Positions 26,914 through 35,100 of a stretch of 64,000 bases of DNA are shown one piece after another. The notes under the pieces were generated by a model. That model had not been told where the DNA came from. It worked only from the letters and a program-made list of their open reading frames with translations, and searched no databases. The DNA comes from Devosia naphthalenivorans (GTDB lineage: Bacteria; Pseudomonadota; Alphaproteobacteria; Rhizobiales; Devosiaceae): NCBI RefSeq assembly GCF_003056355.1, contig NZ_PYVW01000001.1:124001-188000 (forward strand), given 5' to 3'. Position 1 is the first letter of the stretch. Each line of letters begins with the position of its first letter. Both the position numbers and the translations under genes were made by a program.

Positions 26914-27930
26914 ATGAACGGATCAGAGCGTTTGCATGCGGTATCGCGACCGGCGGTCTTCACCGAGCCAGGCGCGCTGATGTATGCGGGCAATTGTGCC
27001 GACCTTTACCAGGCATCGCTGGACGGAAAGGTAACGCTCAGCGCCTGGACGCGCCGCAAGTATCCCGGCAAACCTCTGGGCGATGCGCTGCCCCAAGTGC
27101 TGTCCGTTGGGGGCTGGGACGCCGCCAATTCGCAGGACTGGGGGCTAAAGGAGCATTGCAACGAGGGCGTCAAGATCGCCTATCTCGCACGTGGCACCAT
27201 GGTGCTCAAAGTGGATGGCCAGCGCCATGAATTGAGGAAAGGACAGATGTTCGTCGTCCGGCCCTGGCAATTGCACCAGTTCGGTGATCCGCACGTTTCC
27301 GCCAGCCAGATCATCTGGGTTCTGTTCGACGTCGGCGTCCGCCGTCCGCACGAGGATTGGCTGTGGCCGGACTGGATGGCTTGGCCGGAACGCGACACAG
27401 CGCGGCTGACCACGATGCTGTCGCGCAACGAACAACACGTATTGACAGCCAGCCGCGACGTCGCCCGCAGTTTTCACGATATTGCCGACATCGTTGCCGG
27501 GGATGATATTCCCGGCAGCGAAACCCGGCTGCGCCTGCAGATCTCGCTGATGCTGCTGCAGTTCATGGAGCAACTGGAGCACCAGTCCCCGATGCTCGAT
27601 GAAGACCTGGCGAGCTCCAAACGCACGGTGCAGATTTTTCTCGACCGCCTGCCGCACGCGCTGGACGAACCATGGACGCTTGAGAACATGGCAGCCGAAT
27701 GCAGCCTGTCGCGCACCCAGTTCTCCCAGCATTGTCAGTCCCTGACCAACATGACGCCGGTTCGCTACCTGCAGATGGTGCGGCTCGAGGCGGGCAAGAA
27801 ATGGCTGGCCGAGCGCGCCACCGCCACGGTGACCGAAATCGCCCTCGAATGCGGCTTCTCATCCAGCCAATATTTCGCCACCTGCTACAAACGCCGCTTC
27901 GGCTTCTCCCCGCAACAAACTCGGCCATAG
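26914..27930 (+). CDS. AraC-family transcriptional regulator
   Basis: A 338-residue regulator with an N-terminal cupin-like sensing domain (HELRKGQMFVVRPWQLHQF near residue 108) and a C-terminal pair of helix-turn-helix units (MAAECSLSRTQFSQH and EIALECGFSSSQYFATCYKRRFG). It is divergent from the isomerase-ABC operon with a 289-base shared spacer and is the likely regulator of that operon, probably responding to the imported sugar. Confidence 0.9.
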   Translation: MNGSERLHAVSRPAVFTEPGALMYAGNCADLYQASLDGKVTLSAWTRRKYPGKPLGDALPQVLSVGGWDAANSQDWGLKEHCNEGVKIAYLARGTMVLKVDGQRHELRKGQMFVVRPWQLHQFGDPHVSASQIIWVLFDVGVRRPHEDWLWPDWMAWPERDTARLTTMLSRNEQHVLTASRDVARSFHDIADIVAGDDIPGSETRLRLQISLMLLQFMEQLEHQSPMLDEDLASSKRTVQIFLDRLPHALDEPWTLENMAAECSLSRTQFSQHCQSLTNMTPVRYLQMVRLEAGKKWLAERATATVTEIALECGFSSSQYFATCYKRRFGFSPQQTRP

Positions 27931-28204
27931 CTCAGCGCGCGATGCGATGCCTCGCTAGACTGCGTGCTGGGCCATAAGTCTGAGACTTCGGTGAGGGCGG
28001 CTTCAAAATGCATGTGCGCCCACTTCTGACACACGCGCCTATTTAGCCGGCGGCTTTCAGGACTCGATCAGGTTTCGTGAACGTCTGAAAGGGTCGCGCA
28101 AGCGCGCATTCCCAACAGTTGCCATTCTTGGCTATGATGTTGAGGAAGTCCCGATTTCGCCGTAGCGCGGGCGTTCAACCTACCGGCCACAACTCCGAGC
28201 GCCG

Positions 28205-28597
28205 TCAGCTTTCCTCGTCGTCCTCGACGTCGGTCAGATAGACGGAGATTTCGATGTCGATGCCGTGCCCGGCAATTGCTGCGGCTACATGGGCTGGCAG
28301 CCGGGCCGACATGGCTTCCCCATGCTCGGGATAGTCGAATGCGATGTCGAGTACGGCCTTGCCGATGCGCCGGTCTTCCAGCATGGCCGCTATCGGCGAG
28401 CCCGAGCGTTCCGCCAGTTCCAGCAGCGCGCGCACCGGATTGTTCACCGGCACATCGACTTGCGCATAAAAGCTCTGCTCAGCGTCTTCCGGCTCATAAC
28501 GGCTGGTGAGTTGCTTGAGGGCAACGTCCAGATCCTGCTGGTTGAGCGTCACCCCGGAAAGGCGCAGCGCCATGGCAAAGGGCGCAAACTGACTCAC
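28205..28597 (-). CDS. Hypothetical protein
   Basis: A 130-residue soluble acidic protein that I do not recognise. It starts at a GTG that overlaps the rlmB stop (GTGA, 4 bases), which explains why the open frame runs further upstream inside rlmB. Residues such as MLEDRRIGKAVLDIAFDYPEHG and a very acidic C-terminus (DVEDDEES) stand out. An alternative start is the ATG a few codons in (MALRLSG). Translational coupling to rlmB is the only functional hint. Confidence 0.6.
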   Translation of the reverse strand: MSQFAPFAMALRLSGVTLNQQDLDVALKQLTSRYEPEDAEQSFYAQVDVPVNNPVRALLELAERSGSPIAAMLEDRRIGKAVLDIAFDYPEHGEAMSARLPAHVAAAIAGHGIDIEISVYLTDVEDDEES

Positions 28598-29349
28598 GGG
28601 ATTCGTCCTGCGGTAGCGGCGAACAAGGCAATGGCGGCCGCATTGGAGACGTTCAGCGACTTGATCGGGCCGGGCATGTCGAGCTTGACCATTTCGTCGC
28701 ATAGCTCGCGCGTGCGCTGGCGCAAGCCTTTACCTTCGGCGCCCATGACAATCGCCAGTGGCTGATCGTCCGTTCTGGGCTTCAGCTGCTGCTCGGATTC
28801 TGAATCAAAACCCAGCACCAACATGCCGCGATCCTTGAGCTTTTGTAGCGCGTCCCCAAGGTTGCGAACCTCGATCATGGGTACGAGATCGAGCGCGCCA
28901 GAAGCCGATTTAGCCATCACGCCCGTTTCCCGCGGTGAATGGCGCGCCGTGGTGATGACTGCATCGGCCCCGAATGCACATGCGGTGCGCAAGATGGCGC
29001 CGACATTATGCGGATCGGTGATCTGGTCCAGCACGACCACCAGCCGCAACGGCTTGATGTCGTCGAGGCCGAACCGGCTGACCGGGTCCACTTCCAGTGC
29101 AGCGCCCTGATGTACAGCGTCGTCGCCCAGCAGGCGGTCCAGTTCCTTGGGCGTGGTTTCCTTGACGGTCACCTTGCCGATCTCACCGGTCTCCTTGAGC
29201 CGCATCAACGCATTGGGCGTCGCCAGCAGGACCTTCTTGATGCGATTCTTGTTATCCAGCGCGGCACGCACGGTGTGCAACCCGTAAAGGTACACCGGGC
29301 CGTCATCGGGATTGTAGCGGGGCTTGGGCGGAAATTTGTTGAAGCTCAT
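28594..29349 (-). CDS. rlmB: 23S rRNA 2'-O-methyltransferase (TrmH/SpoU family)
   Basis: A 251-residue SpoU/TrmH RNA methyltransferase. The three SPOUT motifs are visible: NVGAILRTACAFGAD (motif 1), IVMGAEGKGLRQ (motif 2) and IPMxG-type region here as DMPGPIKSLNVSNAAAIALF (motif 3). An N-terminal SpoU substrate-binding domain begins near VYLYGLHTVRAAL. RlmB methylates G2251 of 23S rRNA in E. coli; this length and architecture match. A small hypothetical gene is coupled to its 3' end. Confidence 0.88.
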   Translation of the reverse strand: MSFNKFPPKPRYNPDDGPVYLYGLHTVRAALDNKNRIKKVLLATPNALMRLKETGEIGKVTVKETTPKELDRLLGDDAVHQGAALEVDPVSRFGLDDIKPLRLVVVLDQITDPHNVGAILRTACAFGADAVITTARHSPRETGVMAKSASGALDLVPMIEVRNLGDALQKLKDRGMLVLGFDSESEQQLKPRTDDQPLAIVMGAEGKGLRQRTRELCDEMVKLDMPGPIKSLNVSNAAAIALFAATAGRIP

Positions 29350-29425
29350 TGCCGAGCCCTACCGCCTTTGCGCGAGGCCAGCAAGCGGCATGCTTGCAGT
29401 GCTTCTGTGCGGCTTGTCACGGGGG

Positions 29426-29575
29426 CTAGAGGAGGAAACGGGCGACGCCAAGAACAAACAGGGCCAATAAGAGCCAGGCGACGATCAAGCAACCAACAAC
29501 GATCCATCCGCGGGGCAGCCGGCGCGTATCACTGAAAACCCGCGACCGAAGCATGTAGTCCACGAACTTGGCCAT
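29426..29575 (-). CDS. Small single-pass membrane protein
   Basis: A 49-residue protein, MAKFVDYMLRSRVF at the N-terminus and one strong hydrophobic segment (WIVVGCLIVAWLLLALFVL). GGGAGG six bases before the ATG at 29575 supports translation; an ATG one codon earlier (29578) is possible but too close to it. No function is known. It stands alone downstream of no clear operon. Confidence 0.6.
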   Translation of the reverse strand: MAKFVDYMLRSRVFSDTRRLPRGWIVVGCLIVAWLLLALFVLGVARFLL

Positions 29576-30121
29576 CATGCACCTCCCAACAACGCGACCT
29601 TTGGTTCTGCGCCGTTGAGAGCGTATCGATGCCCAAACTTTGGGCAAGGCAGGTCGTGTACCTAAGCCGAAATGATCAAACAGCTATAATCCGGTCTATG
29701 ACCGGCAGGTCAAACGAGCGAGATGGCGAAATTGTGGTGGCTTGCCCAAGCTCAAATGTCGCGCGGGATCAGTACGCGGCGAAGAACGATGGTAGAGGGG
29801 ACTGGACTGCAAGACTCTTTGCTCTCCAACGTCTTGGCTTGGCTAACCTACCTTAAACCGCACATTGAACCAGAACGGCTTTTTGCCAGTGTTGGCTAAC
29901 TCCCGCCGATCGATTTCATGGCCGATCCGCTAGGCGCTTTTGGTCTGCTGCCTTCGTGTCGCGTGTTGATTGGGCTGCGCCGGCAGCCTGATCGATTGGC
30001 TTAGATCGAAGTAGTAGCTGAATAGCGGACGCGCGACTAACCAGTGTTATATTTCTAACTTCATCAACATGTCAGCTTCCAGTCAGTCAAGTAAGCGTAG
30101 AGTGCTTGGAAAGGAGGCGGG
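29576..30121. other. Intergenic region without recognised gene
   Basis: No supported gene in about 545 bases. A 52-codon frame at 29701 has no ribosome binding site. The region contains a partial copy of the tRNA-Tyr 3' end at 29787-29808. Confidence 0.5.
29787..29808 (-). repeat. Partial copy of tRNA-Tyr 3' end (possible att remnant)
   Basis: Twenty of 22 bases match 30625-30646, which covers CCA, acceptor strand and part of the T stem of tRNA-Tyr, in the same orientation. The match stops in the T loop. It could be the outer repeat left by an integration event at the tRNA, or chance. Confidence 0.35.
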
Positions 30122-30382
30122 ATGCACAAGAATTTACTAAGGTACCCTCCGATAAAAGCCGGCATCGCCGTATCCATGGCGGTGGCAGTATCTATCACGG
30201 CATTTGCGATACTCGCCTCTGTCGAGATGGCGCTTCATTGGCCTACCGGCTTTGCAGTTGCAGTTTTCGCGGGTTTGCTGGCCGGCATCTATGTGGAGTT
30301 TTGGGTGTTCCCAAAGATCCGGGCAAAGCGCGAGGCGCTGATCCAGGAGGCGGTTTCTCAACGGTGTGGGCGGACGGAATAA
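30122..30382 (+). CDS. Small two-pass membrane protein
   Basis: An 86-residue protein with two predicted membrane helices (about residues 14-35 and 43-62) and a basic C-terminus (PKIRAKREALIQ). AAAGGAGG just before the ATG at 30122 gives a good start. I do not recognise it. It lies between the tRNA-Tyr fragment and the intact tRNA-Tyr gene, so it might belong to a small inserted segment. Confidence 0.62.
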   Translation: MHKNLLRYPPIKAGIAVSMAVAVSITAFAILASVEMALHWPTGFAVAVFAGLLAGIYVEFWVFPKIRAKREALIQEAVSQRCGRTE

Positions 30383-30627
30383 GCACCGAACTTCCTGCTC
30401 GTATTGCTAGTTCGCGCCGGCCTCAGATGGCGGCATCTCGACCAAAGCGATGTACTGGGCGATCAGCGCTCGACCGCTCCGCGCTATGTGGATCTTGGCA
30501 GGCGAGCCCATCGGGGTCATACCAACACCGCCCCGGCGACGTCGCCGAAACTGTGTAACAACCTGTTCAATATCGATTTTGCGAGAAGCCCGGTTTTGTT
30601 GGCCTTTGGGCTTATCCGGGTGGGCGA

Positions 30628-30712
30628 TGGTGGAGGGGACTGGATTCGAACCAGTGTACGCTAAGCGGTCAGATTTACAGTCTGATGGATTTAACCACTC
30701 TCCCACCCCTCC
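30628..30712 (-). tRNA. tRNA-Tyr (GTA)
   Basis: An 85-base class II tRNA with the long variable arm expected of bacterial tRNA-Tyr. The anticodon GTA lies in GACTGTAAATCTG, the T loop is GGTTCGAATCC, the acceptor GGAGGGG pairs with CCCCTCC, and CCA is encoded. Confidence 0.97.
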
Positions 30713-30952
30713 ACTACAACGTCGCTTGGGTAGGAAACGAAGCGCAATAGCGCGTCGTCGGGGCGGTTTATGGTGGGCAGATGACAGTGTGTCAACACCC
30801 CTTTGCCAAACCACGCCAGATTTCCAAGCTAAGTTCGCTGCCAAGATGCCGGGCAGTGCAAAAAACTGCGCGGCCACCGCGACCCATTCCCGCAAGGGGT
30901 TGCCTTCAATGGCGAACTCGCGCTAATGCCAGTGGCGTCGGTCACCGACCGG

Positions 30953-31026
30953 GCGGGTATAGCTCAGTGGTAGAGCAGCAGCCTTCCAAGCTGACTATGC
31001 GGGTTCGATTCCCGCTACCCGCTCCA
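30953..31026 (+). tRNA. tRNA-Gly (TCC)
   Basis: A 74-base tRNA. Acceptor GCGGGTA pairs with TACCCGC, the D arm holds AGCTCAGTGGTAGAGC, the anticodon loop CTTCCAA gives TCC, the T loop is GGTTCGATTCC, and CCA is encoded. Confidence 0.97.
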
Positions 31027-31064
31027 GTTCTCCTCATTCAAATGATAGCCGTTCTTGTTCACCG

Positions 31065-31706
31065 CTATCGATCCGTCGCGACTGCCCGTTGGGCCTCGTA
31101 TGCTCGCTGGTATGCCGGCCTCGCCTCGGCCCGTGCGACATAGGCAGCAAGATTTGGATATTCTTCCAGGAGATTGCTCCCCTCCAGGCGGCGTAGCACC
31201 AGCACCATCAACAGATCGCCTGCGCTGAAGGAGCCATCCAGCCAACCGGCGTCGCCGAGCCGGTCTGAGAGTTCGCCTAGCCGCTGGCGGATGCGTTCGT
31301 CCATGAGAGGCAGACGTTGCGCGTGCCAAGGTTTGTCGCGCTCGGCGTACGAGACCTGTTCGCGTTCGACGATCGGCGGCTCGATGGTGTTCAGTGCGGC
31401 GAACATCCAGGCAATCGCGCGTGCCCGGGCGTTCGGCTCCTCCGGTAGCAGTCCCGCGTGGTGCTGGGCAATGTGGAGGATGATCGCGCCGGATTCAAAC
31501 AACACAAGATCGCCTTCTTCATAGGTCGGGATTTGACCGAAGGGATGAAGCGCCAGGTGTTCCGGTTCTTTCATCTGGGTGAACGATACAAGACGAACAT
31601 CATAGGGTTGGCCGGTTTCCTCAAGCGCCCAGCGCACGCGCATGTCGCGTGCCAGCCCCATGCCGCCGTCGGGTGATCGTTCAAAAGCGGTGATGGTGGG
31701 GATCAT
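31065..31706 (-). CDS. Glutathione S-transferase family protein
   Basis: A 213-residue protein with an N-terminal thioredoxin-like GST domain (RVRWALEETGQPYDVRLVSF, then FGQIPTYEEGDLVLFESGAIILHIA, including the ES glutathione-binding pair) and an all-helical C-terminal domain. It uses the ATG at 31706; a TTG one codon before is also possible. It likely conjugates or reduces small molecules with glutathione. Immediate neighbours give no specific clue. Confidence 0.88.
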   Translation of the reverse strand: MIPTITAFERSPDGGMGLARDMRVRWALEETGQPYDVRLVSFTQMKEPEHLALHPFGQIPTYEEGDLVLFESGAIILHIAQHHAGLLPEEPNARARAIAWMFAALNTIEPPIVEREQVSYAERDKPWHAQRLPLMDERIRQRLGELSDRLGDAGWLDGSFSAGDLLMVLVLRRLEGSNLLEEYPNLAAYVARAEARPAYQRAYEAQRAVATDR

Positions 31707-31709
31707 CAA

Positions 31710-32011
31710 CGGGTTCCGAAGCAGAATGTTCTTCTGGCGCTTTGGACGTTGCCCGCTAAATTGATGCGTCGCGCCCCTGATCGGGCAAACTGCGGGCAGG
31801 AATAGGGCTGTTTGATGACATGCGCGGCGCGCATCTCAGCGTCACCCCAAGTCCGGTTGACCCCCTCGCGCTGGCATCCTCAAGTGTCCGTTCATTCTCG
31901 TCGCTTTGGTGGGAGTGCCCGTGCATCGTTCCGCTGCATGCGGGGCGAACTGCTGCAGATTGCGGCTCGCCCGGTATGCGGCATGGCGCTGTTTGGGACA
32001 GGAGACGCTCG
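31710..32011. other. Intergenic region before the exopolysaccharide cluster
   Basis: About 300 bases between the divergent glutathione transferase and first glycosyltransferase genes. The glycosyltransferase frame stays open back to 31820, but that part does not look like protein of the family. Promoters for both directions should lie here; I see no clear motif. Confidence 0.45.
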
Positions 32012-33169
32012 TTGCCAAGAATATTGTACCTCGTTCACAACCTTTCAGATCCGGCTGTTGGGCGGCGTGTGGCCATGTTCCAGCAGGGCGGAGCCGAGGT
32101 CGAGGTCGCCGGGTTCCGGCGTGGCGATGCGCCCCCTCCAGCGCTGCCGCTCGAAACCGTAATCGAACTCGATGTCACCCATGATGGGCGCATGCTGCAC
32201 CGTCTGGGCGCGACGCTTGGAGCGGCCTGGCGGGGGCCGGAATGGGCGAAGCCGCTTCGGCGGCCGGACATCATCGTAGCTCGCAATCTTGAAATGCTCG
32301 GCATCGCCAACCGGCTGCTCGGGCTTTGGGGCCGCGCCCCATCATTGGTCTATGAGTGCCTCGATATTCACCGGTTGATGTTGCGCCCGGACTTGGCCGG
32401 GCAGGCGATGCGGGCCGTCGAGCAGCGCCTGATGCGCCATGTCGACCTTCTCATCACCAGTTCACCGGCCTTCCTGCGCAATCATTTCGACAACAATCGC
32501 GCGCCCCCATCGCTACTGGTCGAGAACAAGGTTTTTGCCCCGGACCTTCGGGAGCCAGGGTTAAACCCAGCTTTGATTGAGGACAGCGAACCCATCCGTA
32601 TCGGCTGGTTCGGCGCGCTGCGCTGCAGCAAGTCGCTCGCAGCGCTGGATGCCTTGTCCCGGCATTTCGACGGACAGGTCGAGGTCTCATTGCGGGGCCG
32701 CCCGGCACTGACGGAGTTCGAAGATTTCCACGGTGTCACCGCAGCCTCGCCGCATCTCAATTACGAGGGAACTTTCCGATACCCCGACGATCTCGCGCCG
32801 ATGTACTCGGCCGTGCATTTCGTCTGGGCGATCGACTTCTTCGAAGCGGGTCTCAACTCGGACTGGCTGCTGCCCAACCGGCTTTATGAGGGATGCCTGA
32901 ACGGCGCGATTCCCATCGCACTGGCGGGTACCGAGACGGCAGCCTTCATCGAGCGGCTGGGCATCGGGATCGTGGTACCCGACATTTCGCAGCAGACGCT
33001 GATCGATCTGTTCGAGGGGATGTCGGCCGGCCGCATTGGCGAGTTGGCTGCGGCCGTGGCCAGGCAGGACAACACAATTTTCCGCTGCGGCACGCAGGAA
33101 TGCGTCGATCTGGTCGCCCGGCTTTCACAATTCAAATCTGCCAAGCCACAATTGGAGGTCGCTGCATGA
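32012..33169 (+). CDS. Glycosyltransferase, GT4-like (exopolysaccharide cluster)
   Basis: A 385-residue protein resembling GT-B glycosyltransferases: N-terminal ILYLVHNLSDPAVGRRVAMF, and a second domain with IRIGWFGALRCSKSL and LPNRLYEGCLNGAIPIA, where the Glu probably binds the nucleotide sugar. GGAG at 32001-32004 points to a TTG start at 32012; the frame is open back to 31820 (with an ATG at 31976). It overlaps the next glycosyltransferase by 4 bases. It probably adds one sugar to the lipid-linked repeat unit. Confidence 0.78.
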   Translation: MPRILYLVHNLSDPAVGRRVAMFQQGGAEVEVAGFRRGDAPPPALPLETVIELDVTHDGRMLHRLGATLGAAWRGPEWAKPLRRPDIIVARNLEMLGIANRLLGLWGRAPSLVYECLDIHRLMLRPDLAGQAMRAVEQRLMRHVDLLITSSPAFLRNHFDNNRAPPSLLVENKVFAPDLREPGLNPALIEDSEPIRIGWFGALRCSKSLAALDALSRHFDGQVEVSLRGRPALTEFEDFHGVTAASPHLNYEGTFRYPDDLAPMYSAVHFVWAIDFFEAGLNSDWLLPNRLYEGCLNGAIPIALAGTETAAFIERLGIGIVVPDISQQTLIDLFEGMSAGRIGELAAAVARQDNTIFRCGTQECVDLVARLSQFKSAKPQLEVAA

Positions 33170-34164
33170 GTGCGCGCACCATCGTCATCGTTCCCACGCT
33201 CAATGAGGCGCGACACATTGGCGGACTGCTGCAAGCCCTACTGGTGGAGGCCGAAGCATTGGACGCCCGTATCGTGGTGGCCGATGGCGGCAGCACCGAT
33301 GGAACAATCGATATCGTAGCGGCTATTGCGATTAGTGCCCCGCGCGTGGTGCTGATCCATAACCCGCAGCGCATTCAGAGTGCTGCCATCAACCTGGCAG
33401 TCGAGCAATTTGGCGACGGCGCGGAGTATTTCATCCGGATCGACGCCCATGGCGCCTATCCGGCCAATTACTGCCGCACCCTGGTTGCCGAGGCGCAGGA
33501 GCGGCAGGTGAGCAGCGTGGTGGTGCCGATGACCACGGTGGGCTTGGCATCGTTCCAGCGCGCCGTGGCCACGGCGCAAAATTCGGCAATCGGAACGGGT
33601 GGTTCCGCGCACCGTACGGGCAAGGGGCAGGGGCCGGTGGACCATGGCCACCATGCGCTGATGCGGGTCGATGCCTTCCGCAGCGTGGGTGGATATGACC
33701 AGACGTTCCGCTTCAACGAGGATGCGGAACTCGATTTTCGGCTGCGCCAGGCCGGCAATACGATCTGGCTGACCAACCGCACGGCGATGACCTATTATCC
33801 GCGCTCAACGGCAGCGGGCCTGTTCCGGCAGTATTTCGGCTATGGCGGGGGCAGGGCGCGCAACATCCTGAAGCACCGGATGCGTCCGCGCCTGCGCCAA
33901 ATGGCGCCCCTGGCCATATTGCCGGTCGTGCTGCTCGCAGCGCTCTCGATCTGGCATTGGGGCTTTCTCGTGCCGCTGGCGCTCTGGGGCGTCGGCTGCA
34001 TTGCCCTCGGCGTGCATGCGGCGAGGAAGCACTATCCAGAATATGGCATGCCCATGGTGCTGTCGCCCCTGGTTGGGCTTGCGGCCATGATCATGCACTT
34101 TGCCTGGTCGTCCGGGTTTTGGGCACATCTGGCGCAGCGCTCGTTCCGGCGCGGGACGGTGTAG
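33166..34164 (+). CDS. exoA: Glycosyltransferase family 2, ExoA-like
   Basis: A 332-residue GT2 enzyme. N-terminal VIVPTLNEARHIGGLL, the nucleotide-sugar site DGGSTDGT, RIDAHGAYP as the DxD-like metal site, and FNEDAELDFRLRQAG as the acceptor region. C-terminal hydrophobic helices tether it to the membrane. This layout and order match ExoA of Rhizobium succinoglycan synthesis, which adds an early glucose to the lipid-linked precursor. The ATG overlaps the upstream stop (ATGA). Confidence 0.82.
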   Translation: MSARTIVIVPTLNEARHIGGLLQALLVEAEALDARIVVADGGSTDGTIDIVAAIAISAPRVVLIHNPQRIQSAAINLAVEQFGDGAEYFIRIDAHGAYPANYCRTLVAEAQERQVSSVVVPMTTVGLASFQRAVATAQNSAIGTGGSAHRTGKGQGPVDHGHHALMRVDAFRSVGGYDQTFRFNEDAELDFRLRQAGNTIWLTNRTAMTYYPRSTAAGLFRQYFGYGGGRARNILKHRMRPRLRQMAPLAILPVVLLAALSIWHWGFLVPLALWGVGCIALGVHAARKHYPEYGMPMVLSPLVGLAAMIMHFAWSSGFWAHLAQRSFRRGTV

Positions 34165-34167
34165 CCC

Positions 34168-35058
34168 ATGGCCAGCGTTGATATCTGCATCTGCACCTTC
34201 CGGCGGGCTTTCCTGGCTCAAACTCTCCAGTCCATCGCGCGTATGGACAATGGCGGGCACGCGATCCGTGTGATTATTGCCGACAATGACCACGATCCAT
34301 CCGCCCGCGATCTGGTTGAGGGCATGCGCGAGCAACTGCCGTTCCCGCTCATTTATGTACATGCCCCGGCCGCCAATATCTGCATCGCCCGCAATGCCTG
34401 TCTCGATCACGCGGAAGCCGAGTTCATCGCCTTCGTGGATGACGATGAAGTGGCGACGCCCGGCTGGCTTACCGGACTGGTCGGCAAGGCCCAAGCAAGC
34501 GGGGCTGCAGCGGTGTTGGGCCCAGTGCGGGCTATCTATCGCCCGGATGCGCCGCGCTGGATGGTCGAGGGCGATTTCCACTCGACCTTCCCCGTCTTCG
34601 TCAATGGCGCGATCCGCACGGGCTATACCTGCAACGTGCTGGTCCGCTGGAACGAGAGTTATCGCAAGCTGCGCTTCGACCCGGCACTGGGCAAGTCCGG
34701 CGGAGAGGATACCGCGTTTTTCTATCAACTGACTGCCTTGGGCGGCACGATCGATTATGCCCCCGATGCCCTGGTGGACGAGCCGGTTCCGGCGGAGCGC
34801 GCCAGCATGGATTGGTTGGTGCGCCGGCGCCTGCGGTTTGGGCAGACCCATGGCATGCTGCAATCGGGGTCGCGCGCCAAGGCGCTGGCCATCGTTGGCG
34901 CCAAGATCGCCTTCTGCGGCGCCATGACGGCGCTGACCACATTTTCACCTGTCCTGCGGCGGAGGAACTGGCTGCGGGCAGTTCTCCATCTGGGCGTGGC
35001 TGGGGGCATCCTCGGGGTGCGCCAGGCAACCCATTACGGACATTCGACGCCCTCGTGA
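34168..35058 (+). CDS. exoM: Glycosyltransferase family 2, ExoM-like
   Basis: A 296-residue GT2 protein beginning DICICTFRR, with IIADNDHDPSARD and FVDDDEVATPGWL (DxD metal site). The pattern SGGEDTAFFYQL is the acceptor-side ED motif. It is similar to ExoM, which adds a glucose during succinoglycan repeat assembly, and it directly follows exoA. A C-terminal hydrophobic region may associate with the membrane. The exact linkage is not deducible. Confidence 0.78.
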   Translation: MASVDICICTFRRAFLAQTLQSIARMDNGGHAIRVIIADNDHDPSARDLVEGMREQLPFPLIYVHAPAANICIARNACLDHAEAEFIAFVDDDEVATPGWLTGLVGKAQASGAAAVLGPVRAIYRPDAPRWMVEGDFHSTFPVFVNGAIRTGYTCNVLVRWNESYRKLRFDPALGKSGGEDTAFFYQLTALGGTIDYAPDALVDEPVPAERASMDWLVRRRLRFGQTHGMLQSGSRAKALAIVGAKIAFCGAMTALTTFSPVLRRRNWLRAVLHLGVAGGILGVRQATHYGHSTPS

Positions 35059-35100
35059 GCGTCTCCTTCTTCTTGCCGACCATATTGGCGGAGTGCATGC

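Noticed and set aside
29701..29859. 52-codon plus-strand frame downstream of the small membrane protein
   Set aside because: No ribosome binding site, no composition typical of protein, and it crosses the tRNA-Tyr fragment.
30404..30664. 86-codon plus-strand frame ending in a GDWIRTSVR-like tail
   Set aside because: It runs into the tRNA-Tyr gene; the tail is translated tRNA sequence, a common annotation artefact.
30407..30895. Minus-strand 162-codon frame over tRNA-Tyr
   Set aside because: It crosses the whole tRNA gene and its only ATG within the non-tRNA part gives 37 residues without a ribosome binding site.
31044..31069. GATAGC/GCTATC dyad after tRNA-Gly as a terminator
   Set aside because: Only 6 bp with a 14-base loop, no T-run, and it overlaps the stop of the convergent glutathione transferase gene.
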